A stretch of DNA of 56,913 bases from an uncultured Clostridia bacterium. GTDB lineage: Bacteria > Bacillota > Clostridia > Lachnospirales > Lachnospiraceae. The stretch's first letter is position 1. Each line of letters opens with the position of its first letter. The position numbers were made by a program, and so were the translations under genes. Shown here piece by piece: positions 49,184-56,913 of this stretch. The stretch is taken from the NCBI GenBank assembly GCA_946611595.1, contig CAMODY010000001.1, positions 1 through 56,913 on the forward strand, given 5' to 3'. A model generated the notes under the pieces. The model ran no database searches. It was not told where the DNA came from and saw only the letters and a program-made list of their open reading frames with translations.

Positions 49184-52100
49184 TTAAAATAATCTTTCCA
49201 TCAATTTATCTTTTACGAAATACTCTTTGGCCGCAAGGTTTAAAGCGAGCATATTTCCGGTCTCTTTCATCTGAATAATATTGTTCAATTCTGAATATCT
49301 GGAATCATCCTCTTTGATGTCCAGATCAGCATAAGAGACGCTCACCGGTTCTTCGCCATTTACTGAGTATTCCACACGTTCCCCGTAGAACAAGGTGATA
49401 TATTTTGCATAACAGCCTTCAAAGATCTCTGCCATCTGTTCTTCTTTATGGATCGTCTTTTCCCCTGAGATGATGTCATAAACGATCCTTCCGGCATTAC
49501 CAAAACAAGAAGCAATCACCGCATTGGAAAGAGCTGCAGGCAGGCTGAAATATTTGCCATAGCCTTTAAACTCTTCGAGCATGATGCTGCGGCCGACAAG
49601 GCCTTTCAACTGTACTTCAATCATCCTCGTTCTGCGTTTTCCGGAGATATCTTTATCTGACATATATTTAAGATATGCTACGAGAACAGCTGTCGGGAAG
49701 TTTTCCCTTTGCATGAGGTCGTTCTCAATGTAACGGAAAAAGTCGGTATCCTTTTCTTCTCCCTGATACAAATACCTTTCCGCTTTATATGTCATATATG
49801 TTTTTTTCAGGTCGGCATCAGTGCCTTCTGTATAATACTTTGCAAAGATCTGCGGGATCAGATCGGAGTTTTCTCCGCTTTCAATCGCCCTTCTTAAGAT
49901 CCTCTCCGGAAGGTTTCCGAAGTCTTCGCCGTATGCTCTTCCGGCACGATACAGTTCTTCTAAGACTTCCGGCTTATCGTTATAGTTCTGCACCATGTAT
50001 TTATAAATACGCGGGTCAAAGGTCGTCTTTAAAAAGCTCTGCTCACACATGCTTAAAAGAAGCGCATCGTCACGATAATTAACCAGCTCGACCAGAGCGG
50101 AAGAAAGTCTTGCAACACTTTGCTCTGAAACATGTGCAAATCCTTCCTCGCGGATCTTTTCATACGCATCCCTGAAAAGTGTCCGCTCGATCATAACTTC
50201 TATCAGTTTGCCTTTTGTTTCCGGCTCCAGATCATATTTGAAGAATGCCAGAAGTTCATCATATACATTGCGGTCTCTTAAATTCCGTGAGAAATAAAGG
50301 ACCGTATCATTGATCAGCTTTTTTACATAACCGTTTCTGAAAGAAGCTGTGCTCATCCGGTTTGTCATGTAATTTAAGATCTCCGCCGGATCTTTATAGC
50401 CTCTAAGGAGCGGCATAGTATCGCTCATCAGCATATAATCGCTGATCGGAACGCCTTTTACACAGATATCAATATATTCGCCGCTGCTTAAGAATTCCTT
50501 CTTTTCATAATCGATGTTGGCATAGATATTGCCTGTGATATCTTTAAATAAGATTTCCGCATTATGCGAATAAACTTTAACTCTGGCCTTTCCTTTATTC
50601 AAAGGAATATCCTGATAAACATTCAGTTCATCATGGAAGACCATGACATTTCGCATCCTGTCGTTATGACAGCAGATCTCTTTCGTCGCAATGATCTCAA
50701 AGAGACGCACACGCATATTGTGAGTCAGTTTATCGGACGCAATGATATCTTTATAAATAACTGCAAGATCCTGATCCACGATTCCCTGTGACATCTGCTG
50801 ATCTGCATACTCAATTATTTTTTGTTCATAAGCCCTGTAATACTCGGGGCGTTTTTCTTTATTCGTAACAATGTTCGCATAGAAATACCGGCGGTAATCT
50901 AAGAGGCTTTCCGCACCTGAAGAAAAATACTCCATGATCCTTGCAGGAAGCGGTTCGTAGACGGATTCAGGTCTTGTAAAAATATAGTAACTGAAGATAC
51001 CCGGAATATCGTCTAAATATTCACGGACCGCAATGTCATAATAAGAGCCGGCCTCTTCGCTTCTGTCATCTTTTACGATCAAAAGTCTTGCGATCACCCG
51101 AAGAAGATCTCTGGTCGGATAGCGTTCATATAAATACTTCAATACCTTTTCTGCAAGCGCGAGGTTTTTCTCTGAAAGCTCTGCCTCTGTCAGCATCATA
51201 AAGACCTGTGTCACTCTTGCGCTGAGTGCAGAAGAAGAATAATCAAGTTTTCTGGCAAAGTTTAAAATCTGAAGTTCAAAATCACTTGCATCGGAGAAGT
51301 ATCCCGGATACTGCATGAAAATTTCAAGAGCCTCAAAATAAAGGATCGGACTTGTTGAACCTCCGCCAAACTCTGCAAAAATATCGTCTAATTTTAAGCC
51401 CGGATTCTCTTCGTAATTAGAATCCATCTGGAAAAGGATCCACAGAAGCTGCCAGCTTGGCTGTCTTTCATAAATCGTACGGATCCTTCCTTTGATCTCT
51501 TCAGAAGATTTCCGGTCTCTTTCATAAATTGCGCGGACATACAGAAAATAGCAATTAAGAGCGAGGTCTGATCGCTGCAGTTTCTGTATCACTTCCGCCA
51601 TATATTCAAGGAGACTTGCAGCCTCCACATAACTCTCGATCTCAATATAAAGCTGAGCTTTATAAAGCATTAAGAACATGGACATACGGTCAATGCCGTC
51701 AATCTCTCCGATCAGGGCAAGAGATTGTTTTGCCCAGTCAGACGAATCCATCAGTCCTTTGCGAAAATCAAAATAAACTTTCGCAAGGTCCATATAAAGC
51801 TGCTTTGGATTATAGTCATCCAGCATGACACGTACCGGAACATCAATGGTTACCGGAACTTTAATCTGCTGGGATGCGGTTTCAAAAGTGATGCAGGAAT
51901 AATTTCTTCCTCCATGAAGTTTGCTTTCGGTGATCGTGATCGGAAGATCAAAGGAGCCTCCCGGGAAAACATCACTCGTGATCACGCGCCTTGAAAGCGT
52001 TATAAAATCATCCGGGCAAAAGGCCTCAATCTCCATGTAGCCATTTTGCGTAATGACCAGATGAAGCACGGTCTCTGTATCGCCCGGAAGGCCGGAAAAC

Positions 52101-52225
52101 TCAATAGAAGAAGGCGTCACAGCAAAAGCTGCCGCCTCTTTCTTCCCTTTGGCAACCATGTATTCTTCACGCGCGATATTCTTATTTCGGCCCAGTTTCA
52201 AGGCACTTTGAAGCAAATCAGTCAT
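49184..52225 (-). CDS. Giant helical-repeat protein, unknown function (first gene of ASKHA module)
   Basis: The 1013-residue protein has no signal peptide or membrane segment. Residues about 38-135 form a beta-rich Ig-like region (SIEFSGLPGDTETVLHLVI, then PVTIDVPVRV), and most of the rest is paired helices of TPR/solenoid type, interrupted by a second beta-rich part (about 560-640, AEILFKDITGNIYANIDYEK). It resembles DUF5717 proteins (name from memory). The start overlaps the rarA stop by 8 bp and the stop is 2 bp before the ASKHA gene. It looks like a scaffold whose ligand or client could be controlled by the ASKHA protein. Confidence 0.82.
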   Translation of the reverse strand: MTDLLQSALKLGRNKNIAREEYMVAKGKKEAAAFAVTPSSIEFSGLPGDTETVLHLVITQNGYMEIEAFCPDDFITLSRRVITSDVFPGGSFDLPITITESKLHGGRNYSCITFETASQQIKVPVTIDVPVRVMLDDYNPKQLYMDLAKVYFDFRKGLMDSSDWAKQSLALIGEIDGIDRMSMFLMLYKAQLYIEIESYVEAASLLEYMAEVIQKLQRSDLALNCYFLYVRAIYERDRKSSEEIKGRIRTIYERQPSWQLLWILFQMDSNYEENPGLKLDDIFAEFGGGSTSPILYFEALEIFMQYPGYFSDASDFELQILNFARKLDYSSSALSARVTQVFMMLTEAELSEKNLALAEKVLKYLYERYPTRDLLRVIARLLIVKDDRSEEAGSYYDIAVREYLDDIPGIFSYYIFTRPESVYEPLPARIMEYFSSGAESLLDYRRYFYANIVTNKEKRPEYYRAYEQKIIEYADQQMSQGIVDQDLAVIYKDIIASDKLTHNMRVRLFEIIATKEICCHNDRMRNVMVFHDELNVYQDIPLNKGKARVKVYSHNAEILFKDITGNIYANIDYEKKEFLSSGEYIDICVKGVPISDYMLMSDTMPLLRGYKDPAEILNYMTNRMSTASFRNGYVKKLINDTVLYFSRNLRDRNVYDELLAFFKYDLEPETKGKLIEVMIERTLFRDAYEKIREEGFAHVSEQSVARLSSALVELVNYRDDALLLSMCEQSFLKTTFDPRIYKYMVQNYNDKPEVLEELYRAGRAYGEDFGNLPERILRRAIESGENSDLIPQIFAKYYTEGTDADLKKTYMTYKAERYLYQGEEKDTDFFRYIENDLMQRENFPTAVLVAYLKYMSDKDISGKRRTRMIEVQLKGLVGRSIMLEEFKGYGKYFSLPAALSNAVIASCFGNAGRIVYDIISGEKTIHKEEQMAEIFEGCYAKYITLFYGERVEYSVNGEEPVSVSYADLDIKEDDSRYSELNNIIQMKETGNMLALNLAAKEYFVKDKLMERLF

Positions 52226-53597
52226 CTCTGTTTTTCAGCCTGTTAAGCCTTTCTTTCATGGTTTTTTCATAGCCGAGGTTCCCCGGTTCATAAAAGACGG
52301 TATCCGTCAGTTCATCAGGCAGATACTGCTGTTTCACATAATGCTCCGGATAATCATGCGCATACTGATATCCGATTCCTCTGCCGATCTTTGCAGCTCC
52401 TCCATAATGCGCATCCTGTAAATGCGGAGGAACTGTTTTGATATCTGTCGTCCTTACCGTTTCAAGTGCCGCATCGATCGCCATGATCGCCGAATTGCTT
52501 TTCGGAGCACCACACACGTAAAGAACTGCTTCCGCTAAAATGATCCTGGCTTCCGGCATTCCGATCACATGAACCGCCTGCTGTGCTGCCACAGCGAGTT
52601 GCAGCGCTCTCGGGTCTGCACAGCCGACATCTTCTGCGGCGCAGATCATAATTCTTCTTGCTATAAAATTCACATCTTCTCCGGCATAAAGCATCTTTGC
52701 CAGATAGTAGATGGCCGCATCCGGGTCGCTTCCCCGCATGCTTTTTATAAACGCGGAGATCGTATCGTAATGATTATCTCCGTCTTTATCATATCTTATA
52801 TTTTTGCGCTGAACGCATTGCTCAATGACCTCACTCGTAAGGTGAATTGCCGTATCTCTGCCTTCGGCGTTCTTTGCAGATGCATTTTGAATGCTGCTTC
52901 CATCCGGAATTTTAGAAGGCTCTGTCGTCAGCACCGCAAGTTCAATCGCATTGAGCGCAGTCCTTGCATCGCCGCCCGCAAAATCACTTAAAAAATCCAG
53001 GGCGTCATCATCGATCACAGCATGATACATGCCAAGCCCTTTTTCTTTATCGGAAAGCGCTCTTAAGATAATCGCCCTGATGTCCTCCGGCTCTAACGGT
53101 TTTAGTTCATAAATCGTTGAGCGGCTGATCAGCGCGCTATTAACCTCAAAATACGGATTTTCAGTCGTTGCTCCGATCAGGATCACCGTGCCGTCTTCTA
53201 CAAACGGAAGGAGATAATCCTGCTGGGCCTTATTGAAACGGTGGATCTCATCAACAAAAAGGATCGTTTTCTTTCCGTATGCTCCGCGCTTTACCTTTGC
53301 CTCTTCTACGATCTCTACCATGTCCTTTTTCCCAGCTACAGTAGCATTAATCTGTTTAAAATCAGCAGAGGTCGTATTCGCGATCACTCTTGCAAGCGTT
53401 GTCTTTCCGGTGCCGCTCGGCCCGTAAAAAATAACGGAAGAAAGTTTATCTGCCTGAATCAGGCGGTAAAGATGACTTCCTTTTGAAAGAATATGCTTCT
53501 GGCCCATAAACTCATTCAGAGTTTGTGGACGGATACGGGAGGCAAGCGGTGCTTCTTCCTTTATCTTATTCTGATGCGCATATTCAAACAGGTCCAT
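52218..53597 (-). CDS. rarA: Replication-associated recombination protein A (RarA/MgsA AAA+ ATPase)
   Basis: The 459-residue AAA+ protein has Walker A YGPSGTGKTT (58-67), Walker B ILFVDEIHRF (112-121), sensor ATTENPYFEVNSALISRS and the C-terminal MgsA tetramerisation region (SMRGSDPDAAIYYLAKML, RRIMICAAEDVGCADP, GGAAKIGRGIGYQYAHDYP). It acts at stalled replication forks. It begins 6 bp after the citrate synthase gene and overlaps the giant helical gene by 8 bp. Confidence 0.95.
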   Translation of the reverse strand: MDLFEYAHQNKIKEEAPLASRIRPQTLNEFMGQKHILSKGSHLYRLIQADKLSSVIFYGPSGTGKTTLARVIANTTSADFKQINATVAGKKDMVEIVEEAKVKRGAYGKKTILFVDEIHRFNKAQQDYLLPFVEDGTVILIGATTENPYFEVNSALISRSTIYELKPLEPEDIRAIILRALSDKEKGLGMYHAVIDDDALDFLSDFAGGDARTALNAIELAVLTTEPSKIPDGSSIQNASAKNAEGRDTAIHLTSEVIEQCVQRKNIRYDKDGDNHYDTISAFIKSMRGSDPDAAIYYLAKMLYAGEDVNFIARRIMICAAEDVGCADPRALQLAVAAQQAVHVIGMPEARIILAEAVLYVCGAPKSNSAIMAIDAALETVRTTDIKTVPPHLQDAHYGGAAKIGRGIGYQYAHDYPEHYVKQQYLPDELTDTVFYEPGNLGYEKTMKERLNRLKNRDD

Positions 53598-53603
53598 CGT
53601 TTT

Positions 53604-54980
53604 TTATCTGCTTTTCATCGGTATATATTGTGCGTGTTTTACAACATTTTTATAAGCAGGACGGATGATCTTTCCGCCGGAAGAAAGTTCTTCTAAACGG
53701 TGCGCAGACCAACCGGCCATTCTTGCGATTGCAAAAAGCGGAGTGAAGAGTTCTTCCGGAAGTCCTAAAAGCTGATATACAAGTCCGGAATAAAAGTCCA
53801 CATTGATCGAGATATTCGAACGGTACATTTTACGGTTTCCGGTGATAACACCCGGCGCGATCCGCTCTACTCTCTGATAAAATTCAAACTCTTTCCTTGC
53901 ATCCTTTTTATCAGCCAGACGTTCAACAAAGCTCTTTAAAAGAACAGCTCTCGGATCGGAGATCGTATAAACTGCATGTCCTACACCATAGATCAGGCCT
54001 TTTCTGTCGTAGGCTTTTCCGCGCAGAATCTTCTCAAGATATTTGCGGATCTCGTCTTCATCCTCCCAGTCTTTGACATGCTTTTTCATATTGTCCATCA
54101 TGCCGACAACTTTGATATTTGCTCCGCCGTGACGAGGTCCTTTAAGAGAAGCTAAGGACGCAGCCATTGCAGAGTACGTATCTGTTAAGGTTGAAGTAAC
54201 AACGCGGTTGGTAAAGGTCGAGTTATTTCCGCCGCCGTGGTCAGCATGAAGGACCAGGCAAAGATCTAATACTCTGGCTTCAAATTTTGTAAATTTACTG
54301 TCATCACGAAGAAGATGAAGGATGGTCTCAGCAGTTCCCATTTTCGGATCCGGCTGATGAATGACAAGACTTCCGCCTTCTTTATAATGTTTAAATGCCT
54401 GATATCCATAAACAGCCAAAAGCGGTGTTACAGCAGTCAGCTGCAGACACTGACGCAAAGCATTATCTACAGAAACATCATCCGCATTATCATCATACGG
54501 ATACAGAGTCAGAATACTTCTGGAAAGCGTGTTCATCATTTCCTTACTCGGTGCCTTCATAATAACGTCGCGCACAAAGTTTGTCGGAAGGGTTCTGTAG
54601 GACGCCAAAAGATCGGAGAATTCCTTGAGCTCTTTTGTGTTTGGAAGGCTTCCGAAGATCAACAGATATGCAGTCTCTTCAAAACCGAAACGATGTTCCT
54701 TCACAAAGCCGTGAACGAGATCTTCCACATTATAGCCGCGGTAGTAAAGTTTACCAGGGCATGGGACCATCTCATCATCATCGATCGTATAAGACTTAAC
54801 TTCTGCAATTTCCGTAAGGCCTGTCAGAACACCTTTTCCGTTCAGGTCACGCAAACCTCTCTTTACATTGTATCTGTAATAAAGAGAGTCATCAATTTTG
54901 TTATTATCCCGGCACAGGGTTGCCAGTTTTTCAATTTCCGGAGTATTTTCTGAATGTGAATCAACAATAACTTTTTTCAT
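53604..54980 (-). CDS. Citrate synthase (citrate/2-methylcitrate synthase family)
   Basis: The 458-residue protein has the family core: PGKLYYRGYNVEDLV, LVLHADHGGGNNSTFTNRVV, ASLKGPRHGGANIKVVG and GVGHAVYTISDPRA, holding the active-site histidines. It condenses acetyl-CoA (or propionyl-CoA) with oxaloacetate. About 60 extra residues precede the core compared with compact bacterial enzymes, a form common in Clostridia. A consensus promoter lies upstream and an AGGAG ribosome site before the ATG. It heads the operon that continues through rarA, the ASKHA module and valS. Confidence 0.94.
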   Translation of the reverse strand: MKKVIVDSHSENTPEIEKLATLCRDNNKIDDSLYYRYNVKRGLRDLNGKGVLTGLTEIAEVKSYTIDDDEMVPCPGKLYYRGYNVEDLVHGFVKEHRFGFEETAYLLIFGSLPNTKELKEFSDLLASYRTLPTNFVRDVIMKAPSKEMMNTLSRSILTLYPYDDNADDVSVDNALRQCLQLTAVTPLLAVYGYQAFKHYKEGGSLVIHQPDPKMGTAETILHLLRDDSKFTKFEARVLDLCLVLHADHGGGNNSTFTNRVVTSTLTDTYSAMAASLASLKGPRHGGANIKVVGMMDNMKKHVKDWEDEDEIRKYLEKILRGKAYDRKGLIYGVGHAVYTISDPRAVLLKSFVERLADKKDARKEFEFYQRVERIAPGVITGNRKMYRSNISINVDFYSGLVYQLLGLPEELFTPLFAIARMAGWSAHRLEELSSGGKIIRPAYKNVVKHAQYIPMKSR

Positions 54981-55039
54981 ATTCCGCTCCTATTTGTACC
55001 TAATTATATAGTATCCTTCAATTTCGGGTTTAAAATAAA

Positions 55040-55068
55040 ATGATAAATGATTGAAATTATTATGTCAA
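55040..55068 (-). promoter_or_regulatory. Promoter of the citrate synthase operon
   Basis: On the minus strand a perfect TTGACA (55063-55068) and TATCAT (55040-55045) are 17 bp apart, giving a leader of about 50 nt. The -35 lies inside the spacer of the divergent promoter at 55051-55080. Confidence 0.72.
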
Positions 55069-55080
55069 ACGTCATATAAT
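55051..55080 (+). promoter_or_regulatory. Promoter of the small membrane protein gene
   Basis: TTGAAA (55051-55056) and a perfect TATAAT (55075-55080) are 18 bp apart. The -10 ends 7 nt before the ATG at 55088, so the transcript should begin at the start codon. Confidence 0.65.
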
Positions 55081-55087
55081 ATCTGCC

Positions 55088-55510
55088 ATGAAACAGAAAT
55101 CTGATGCACTTTTCAGAATATGGAGCCTGGTGATGATCCTTTCCGGGATCGTCCTGATTGCGCTGGATGGATATTTGATGGTTCTTCGCTTCAAAACTCC
55201 AGAGATATCCAGATTCTTAACGCTTATCGCCACTTTAATCCTTTTGGCCTGCGCGATAATAGAGATCGTCTGCGGGATAAAGAGCATGTCCTTCATCAGC
55301 ATGACTTCGAGAGGAAGGCGTTTCCGCGCAGTTCACTCTAAAATCCTGGCATTCAAGCGACTTTCCCTTACCGCGATCATTCTTGCTCTGCTCGAGGTCA
55401 TTCTATCCTGCATCTTCGGAATCATTTTCTGGCAGCTCGCATTGATATGCATTTTCGGCATCCTCATGCCGCTCATCGAATTATTAAGCACGAAAACGCT
55501 TCAATCCTGA
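55088..55510 (+). CDS. Small four-helix membrane protein, unknown function
   Basis: The 140-residue protein has four hydrophobic segments (about 10-32, 40-65, 88-110 and 112-132) with a short basic loop between the second and third (SRGRRFRAVHSK). I do not recognise the family. It is predicted to be made from a leaderless mRNA: there is no ribosome site and a TATAAT ends 7 nt upstream. Its last 10 bp overlap the 3' end of the DUF4230 gene on the other strand. Confidence 0.7.
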   Translation: MKQKSDALFRIWSLVMILSGIVLIALDGYLMVLRFKTPEISRFLTLIATLILLACAIIEIVCGIKSMSFISMTSRGRRFRAVHSKILAFKRLSLTAIILALLEVILSCIFGIIFWQLALICIFGILMPLIELLSTKTLQS

Positions 55511-56508
55511 GAAGCTGTGACCTGATTAGAGGTCGTTTCATCAAATACGATCTCCACCGTGAATTCCGGCGAAACCGCCGTTACTAAAGGCTGAAACATC
55601 TGCCAGGTACTAACGCTTGCATATTCATCAGCCATCTGGAACACCTCTGCTTCTGTCAGCTTTTCTTCCATCGATTTATAAACAGATTGCAAAAGACGGT
55701 TCTGATCTTCCGTTTTCAGTTTAATGTCCCCAAATGCTAAAAGACCTTTTTCCGTATCTTCAAATTGTGTTTTATCCAGATCAGGATTAATGTACTGAAG
55801 ACAGCTGTGCGGGATGACCACCGTAACCTGTTTCTTATCCATATCCACTTTAATGTGATCTGCATCGATACCCGCCATATCTACCGTATAAACGCCGGTT
55901 CCATAATAGGTGATCGTTTTCATCTTCGAGAAGATCTGCAGATTTCCGAGCCCGGCTTTGGTGATCGTTGTTGCAATTTCAAGCGGCTGCTCCATAACGA
56001 TCAACTCCTGATGCTGGCTGGCCTCTCCTAAAATAGCATCTTGAAAATCCACTGCCGTATAAGTGAAAGGGCCATTTTCCAGGACTTCATCCGCCGTTGT
56101 CTGCGAGGTATGGTTTGTTCCGAAGATCATTCCGTTTGAGAGCTTTCCAATCAGGAAAACTGCCAAGGCACCAACAATAAGGCCAATTACGATCCCAAGC
56201 CAGAACCGCCCATTCCCCTTTGTCTTTTTAGACGATTTGATGCCGTCTGCTGCAACATCTACTAAGGCTCCAACAAGGGAAGCGCCGCCACCTGCTAAAG
56301 CAGAGGCGGAACTTTCTTTACTGCTACCTTCTTTTTCGGAAGCCTGCTCTTTGATTTCCTGCTTCAGCGCATTCTTGATCCGCTCTTTTTCTGCTTCTTT
56401 CTGAGCAGCTTCTTTCGCAGCCTGAGCCTGTTTCAAAGCTTCCTTTTGTTTTTTTGTCTTTTCGTTTTCTACAGTATTTGCCGAGGTGTCAATTTTGATC
56501 TCCGACAT
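55501..56508 (-). CDS. DUF4230-family membrane protein with N-terminal coiled coil
   Basis: The 335-residue protein has an Ala/Lys/Glu-rich helical start (about 15-60), a small Gly/Ala stretch (68-85), one membrane segment (about 102-124) and an extracellular DUF4230 domain (about 165-320), recognised from MKTITYYGTGVYTVDMAGID and VDMDKKQVTVVIPHSCLQ. The function of DUF4230 is not known. A GGAGC ribosome site precedes the ATG. It follows the M18 aminopeptidase gene by 12 bp, so the two are probably cotranscribed. Confidence 0.82.
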   Translation of the reverse strand: MSEIKIDTSANTVENEKTKKQKEALKQAQAAKEAAQKEAEKERIKNALKQEIKEQASEKEGSSKESSASALAGGGASLVGALVDVAADGIKSSKKTKGNGRFWLGIVIGLIVGALAVFLIGKLSNGMIFGTNHTSQTTADEVLENGPFTYTAVDFQDAILGEASQHQELIVMEQPLEIATTITKAGLGNLQIFSKMKTITYYGTGVYTVDMAGIDADHIKVDMDKKQVTVVIPHSCLQYINPDLDKTQFEDTEKGLLAFGDIKLKTEDQNRLLQSVYKSMEEKLTEAEVFQMADEYASVSTWQMFQPLVTAVSPEFTVEIVFDETTSNQVTASQD

Positions 56509-56520
56509 AAAGAGCTCCTT

Positions 56521-56913
56521 TTAAGCTTTTTCGAACACTGTCTTCATGCACTTATAAGTCATATAACAATCGAATTTCGCAACTGTTTCATATGGCGCAT
56601 GCATGCTAAGTACCGGAACGCCGGCATCGATCGTATCAATATTGCGGTTTGCAAGATCTAAAGCAACCGTTCCGCCGCCGCCGTTATCATTCTTGCCCAT
56701 CTGGGTCATCTGCCATACAACACCTGCATCATTCATCAGTTTTCTGAGTTTTCCGACGACTTCTGCAGAAGCATCGCTTGCTCCGCTCTTTCCGCCATGG
56801 CCTGTATATTTGCAGAAGGAAACGCCATGATTGATCTTGGAGTCATTACGGACTTCAAATACTTCTGCATAGTTCGGATCATAAGCAGCCGTTACGTCAG
56901 CACTAACGCAGAA
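56521..56913 (-). CDS. M18 family aminopeptidase (C-terminal part)
   Basis: The open frame covers the C-terminal 130 residues and continues past the window end. Typical M18 segments are seen: CVSADVTAAYDPNYAEVFE, GVSFCKYTGHGGKSGASDA, GKNDNGGGGTVALDLANR and GVPVLSMHAPYE, the last holding a zinc-binding histidine. M18 enzymes are cytoplasmic dodecameric aminopeptidases that favour acidic N-terminal residues. Confidence 0.93.
   Translation of the reverse strand, partial: FCVSADVTAAYDPNYAEVFEVRNDSKINHGVSFCKYTGHGGKSGASDASAEVVGKLRKLMNDAGVVWQMTQMGKNDNGGGGTVALDLANRNIDTIDAGVPVLSMHAPYETVAKFDCYMTYKCMKTVFEKA

Noticed and set aside
1..56913. tRNA or rRNA genes, insertion sequences, prophage genes, CRISPR arrays, replication origin
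   Set aside because: Reading both strands I found no cloverleaf-like tRNA segment, transposase or integrase motif, direct-repeat array or DnaA-box cluster.

Overview
The window is 56.9 kb of compact bacterial chromosome, most likely from an anaerobic, Gram-positive member of the Clostridia and probably a Lachnospiraceae. This is inferred from the rubrerythrin, reverse rubrerythrin and rubredoxin genes, the ferredoxin-dependent 2-oxoacid oxidoreductase with butyrate kinases, the LCP and CapA surface proteins, the Rex/WalR-like operator motifs, and two large uncharacterised proteins that resemble DUF5716/DUF5717 proteins of that family. I see no rRNA, tRNA, CRISPR array, insertion sequence or prophage gene, and no gene-free stretch longer than 300 bases.

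Layout. (1) 1-5780 (minus): a fermentation operon, iorA-iorB-2-hydroxyacid dehydrogenase-butyrate kinase-GntR regulator-second butyrate-kinase-like gene (cut by the window edge), with a good promoter and an 18-bp dyad just downstream of the predicted start. (2) 5988-13700 (minus): a six-gene, tightly packed cell-surface cluster: MobA-like nucleotidyltransferase, membrane PIG-L deacetylase, GT2-GtrA fusion, NAGPA-type phosphodiester glycosidase, unknown coiled-coil membrane protein, membrane-anchored CapA phosphatase. (3) 13805-14923 (plus): reverse rubrerythrin and a 52-residue rubredoxin, each with promoter and terminator. (4) 14981-16438 (plus): an LCP ligase. (5) 16515-26720 (minus): a Wzx/Wzy-type exopolysaccharide cluster with two phosphoglycosyl transferases and a Wzz protein carrying a degenerate tyrosine-kinase domain. 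(6) 26723-34099 (minus): metK-proS-cca-pgm-GH25 lipoprotein-zinc-ribbon protein-rubrerythrin, running without a visible break into the exopolysaccharide genes. (7) 34154-36905 (minus): murA and a G5/M23 endopeptidase, the latter behind a triple WalR-like box. (8) 37072-39042 (plus): a GT-C-like membrane protein. (9) 39121-43593 (minus): PBP1A, dapA, dapB. (10) 43799-44449 (plus): YigZ/IMPACT protein. (11) 44453-54980 (minus): citrate synthase-rarA-three unknown genes-valS, nearly all overlapping or touching. (12) 55088-56913: a small leaderless membrane protein, a DUF4230 protein and the C-terminus of an M18 aminopeptidase.

Themes. Much of the window builds or remodels the cell envelope: murA, PBP1A, dapAB (which can feed peptidoglycan cross-links), M23 and GH25 hydrolases, LCP, CapA, PIG-L and the exopolysaccharide genes. 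The best candidate for an undescribed system is the module at 47094-52225: an actin/Hsp70-fold (ASKHA) ATPase, a 1013-residue solenoid protein and a 267-residue TPR-like protein, locked between rarA and valS. A second recurring oddity is that four genes have a -10 element only 6-8 nt from their start codon and no Shine-Dalgarno sequence, which predicts leaderless mRNAs; a fifth has a leader of about 7 nt. All functional statements come from reading motifs by eye; no database search was run.
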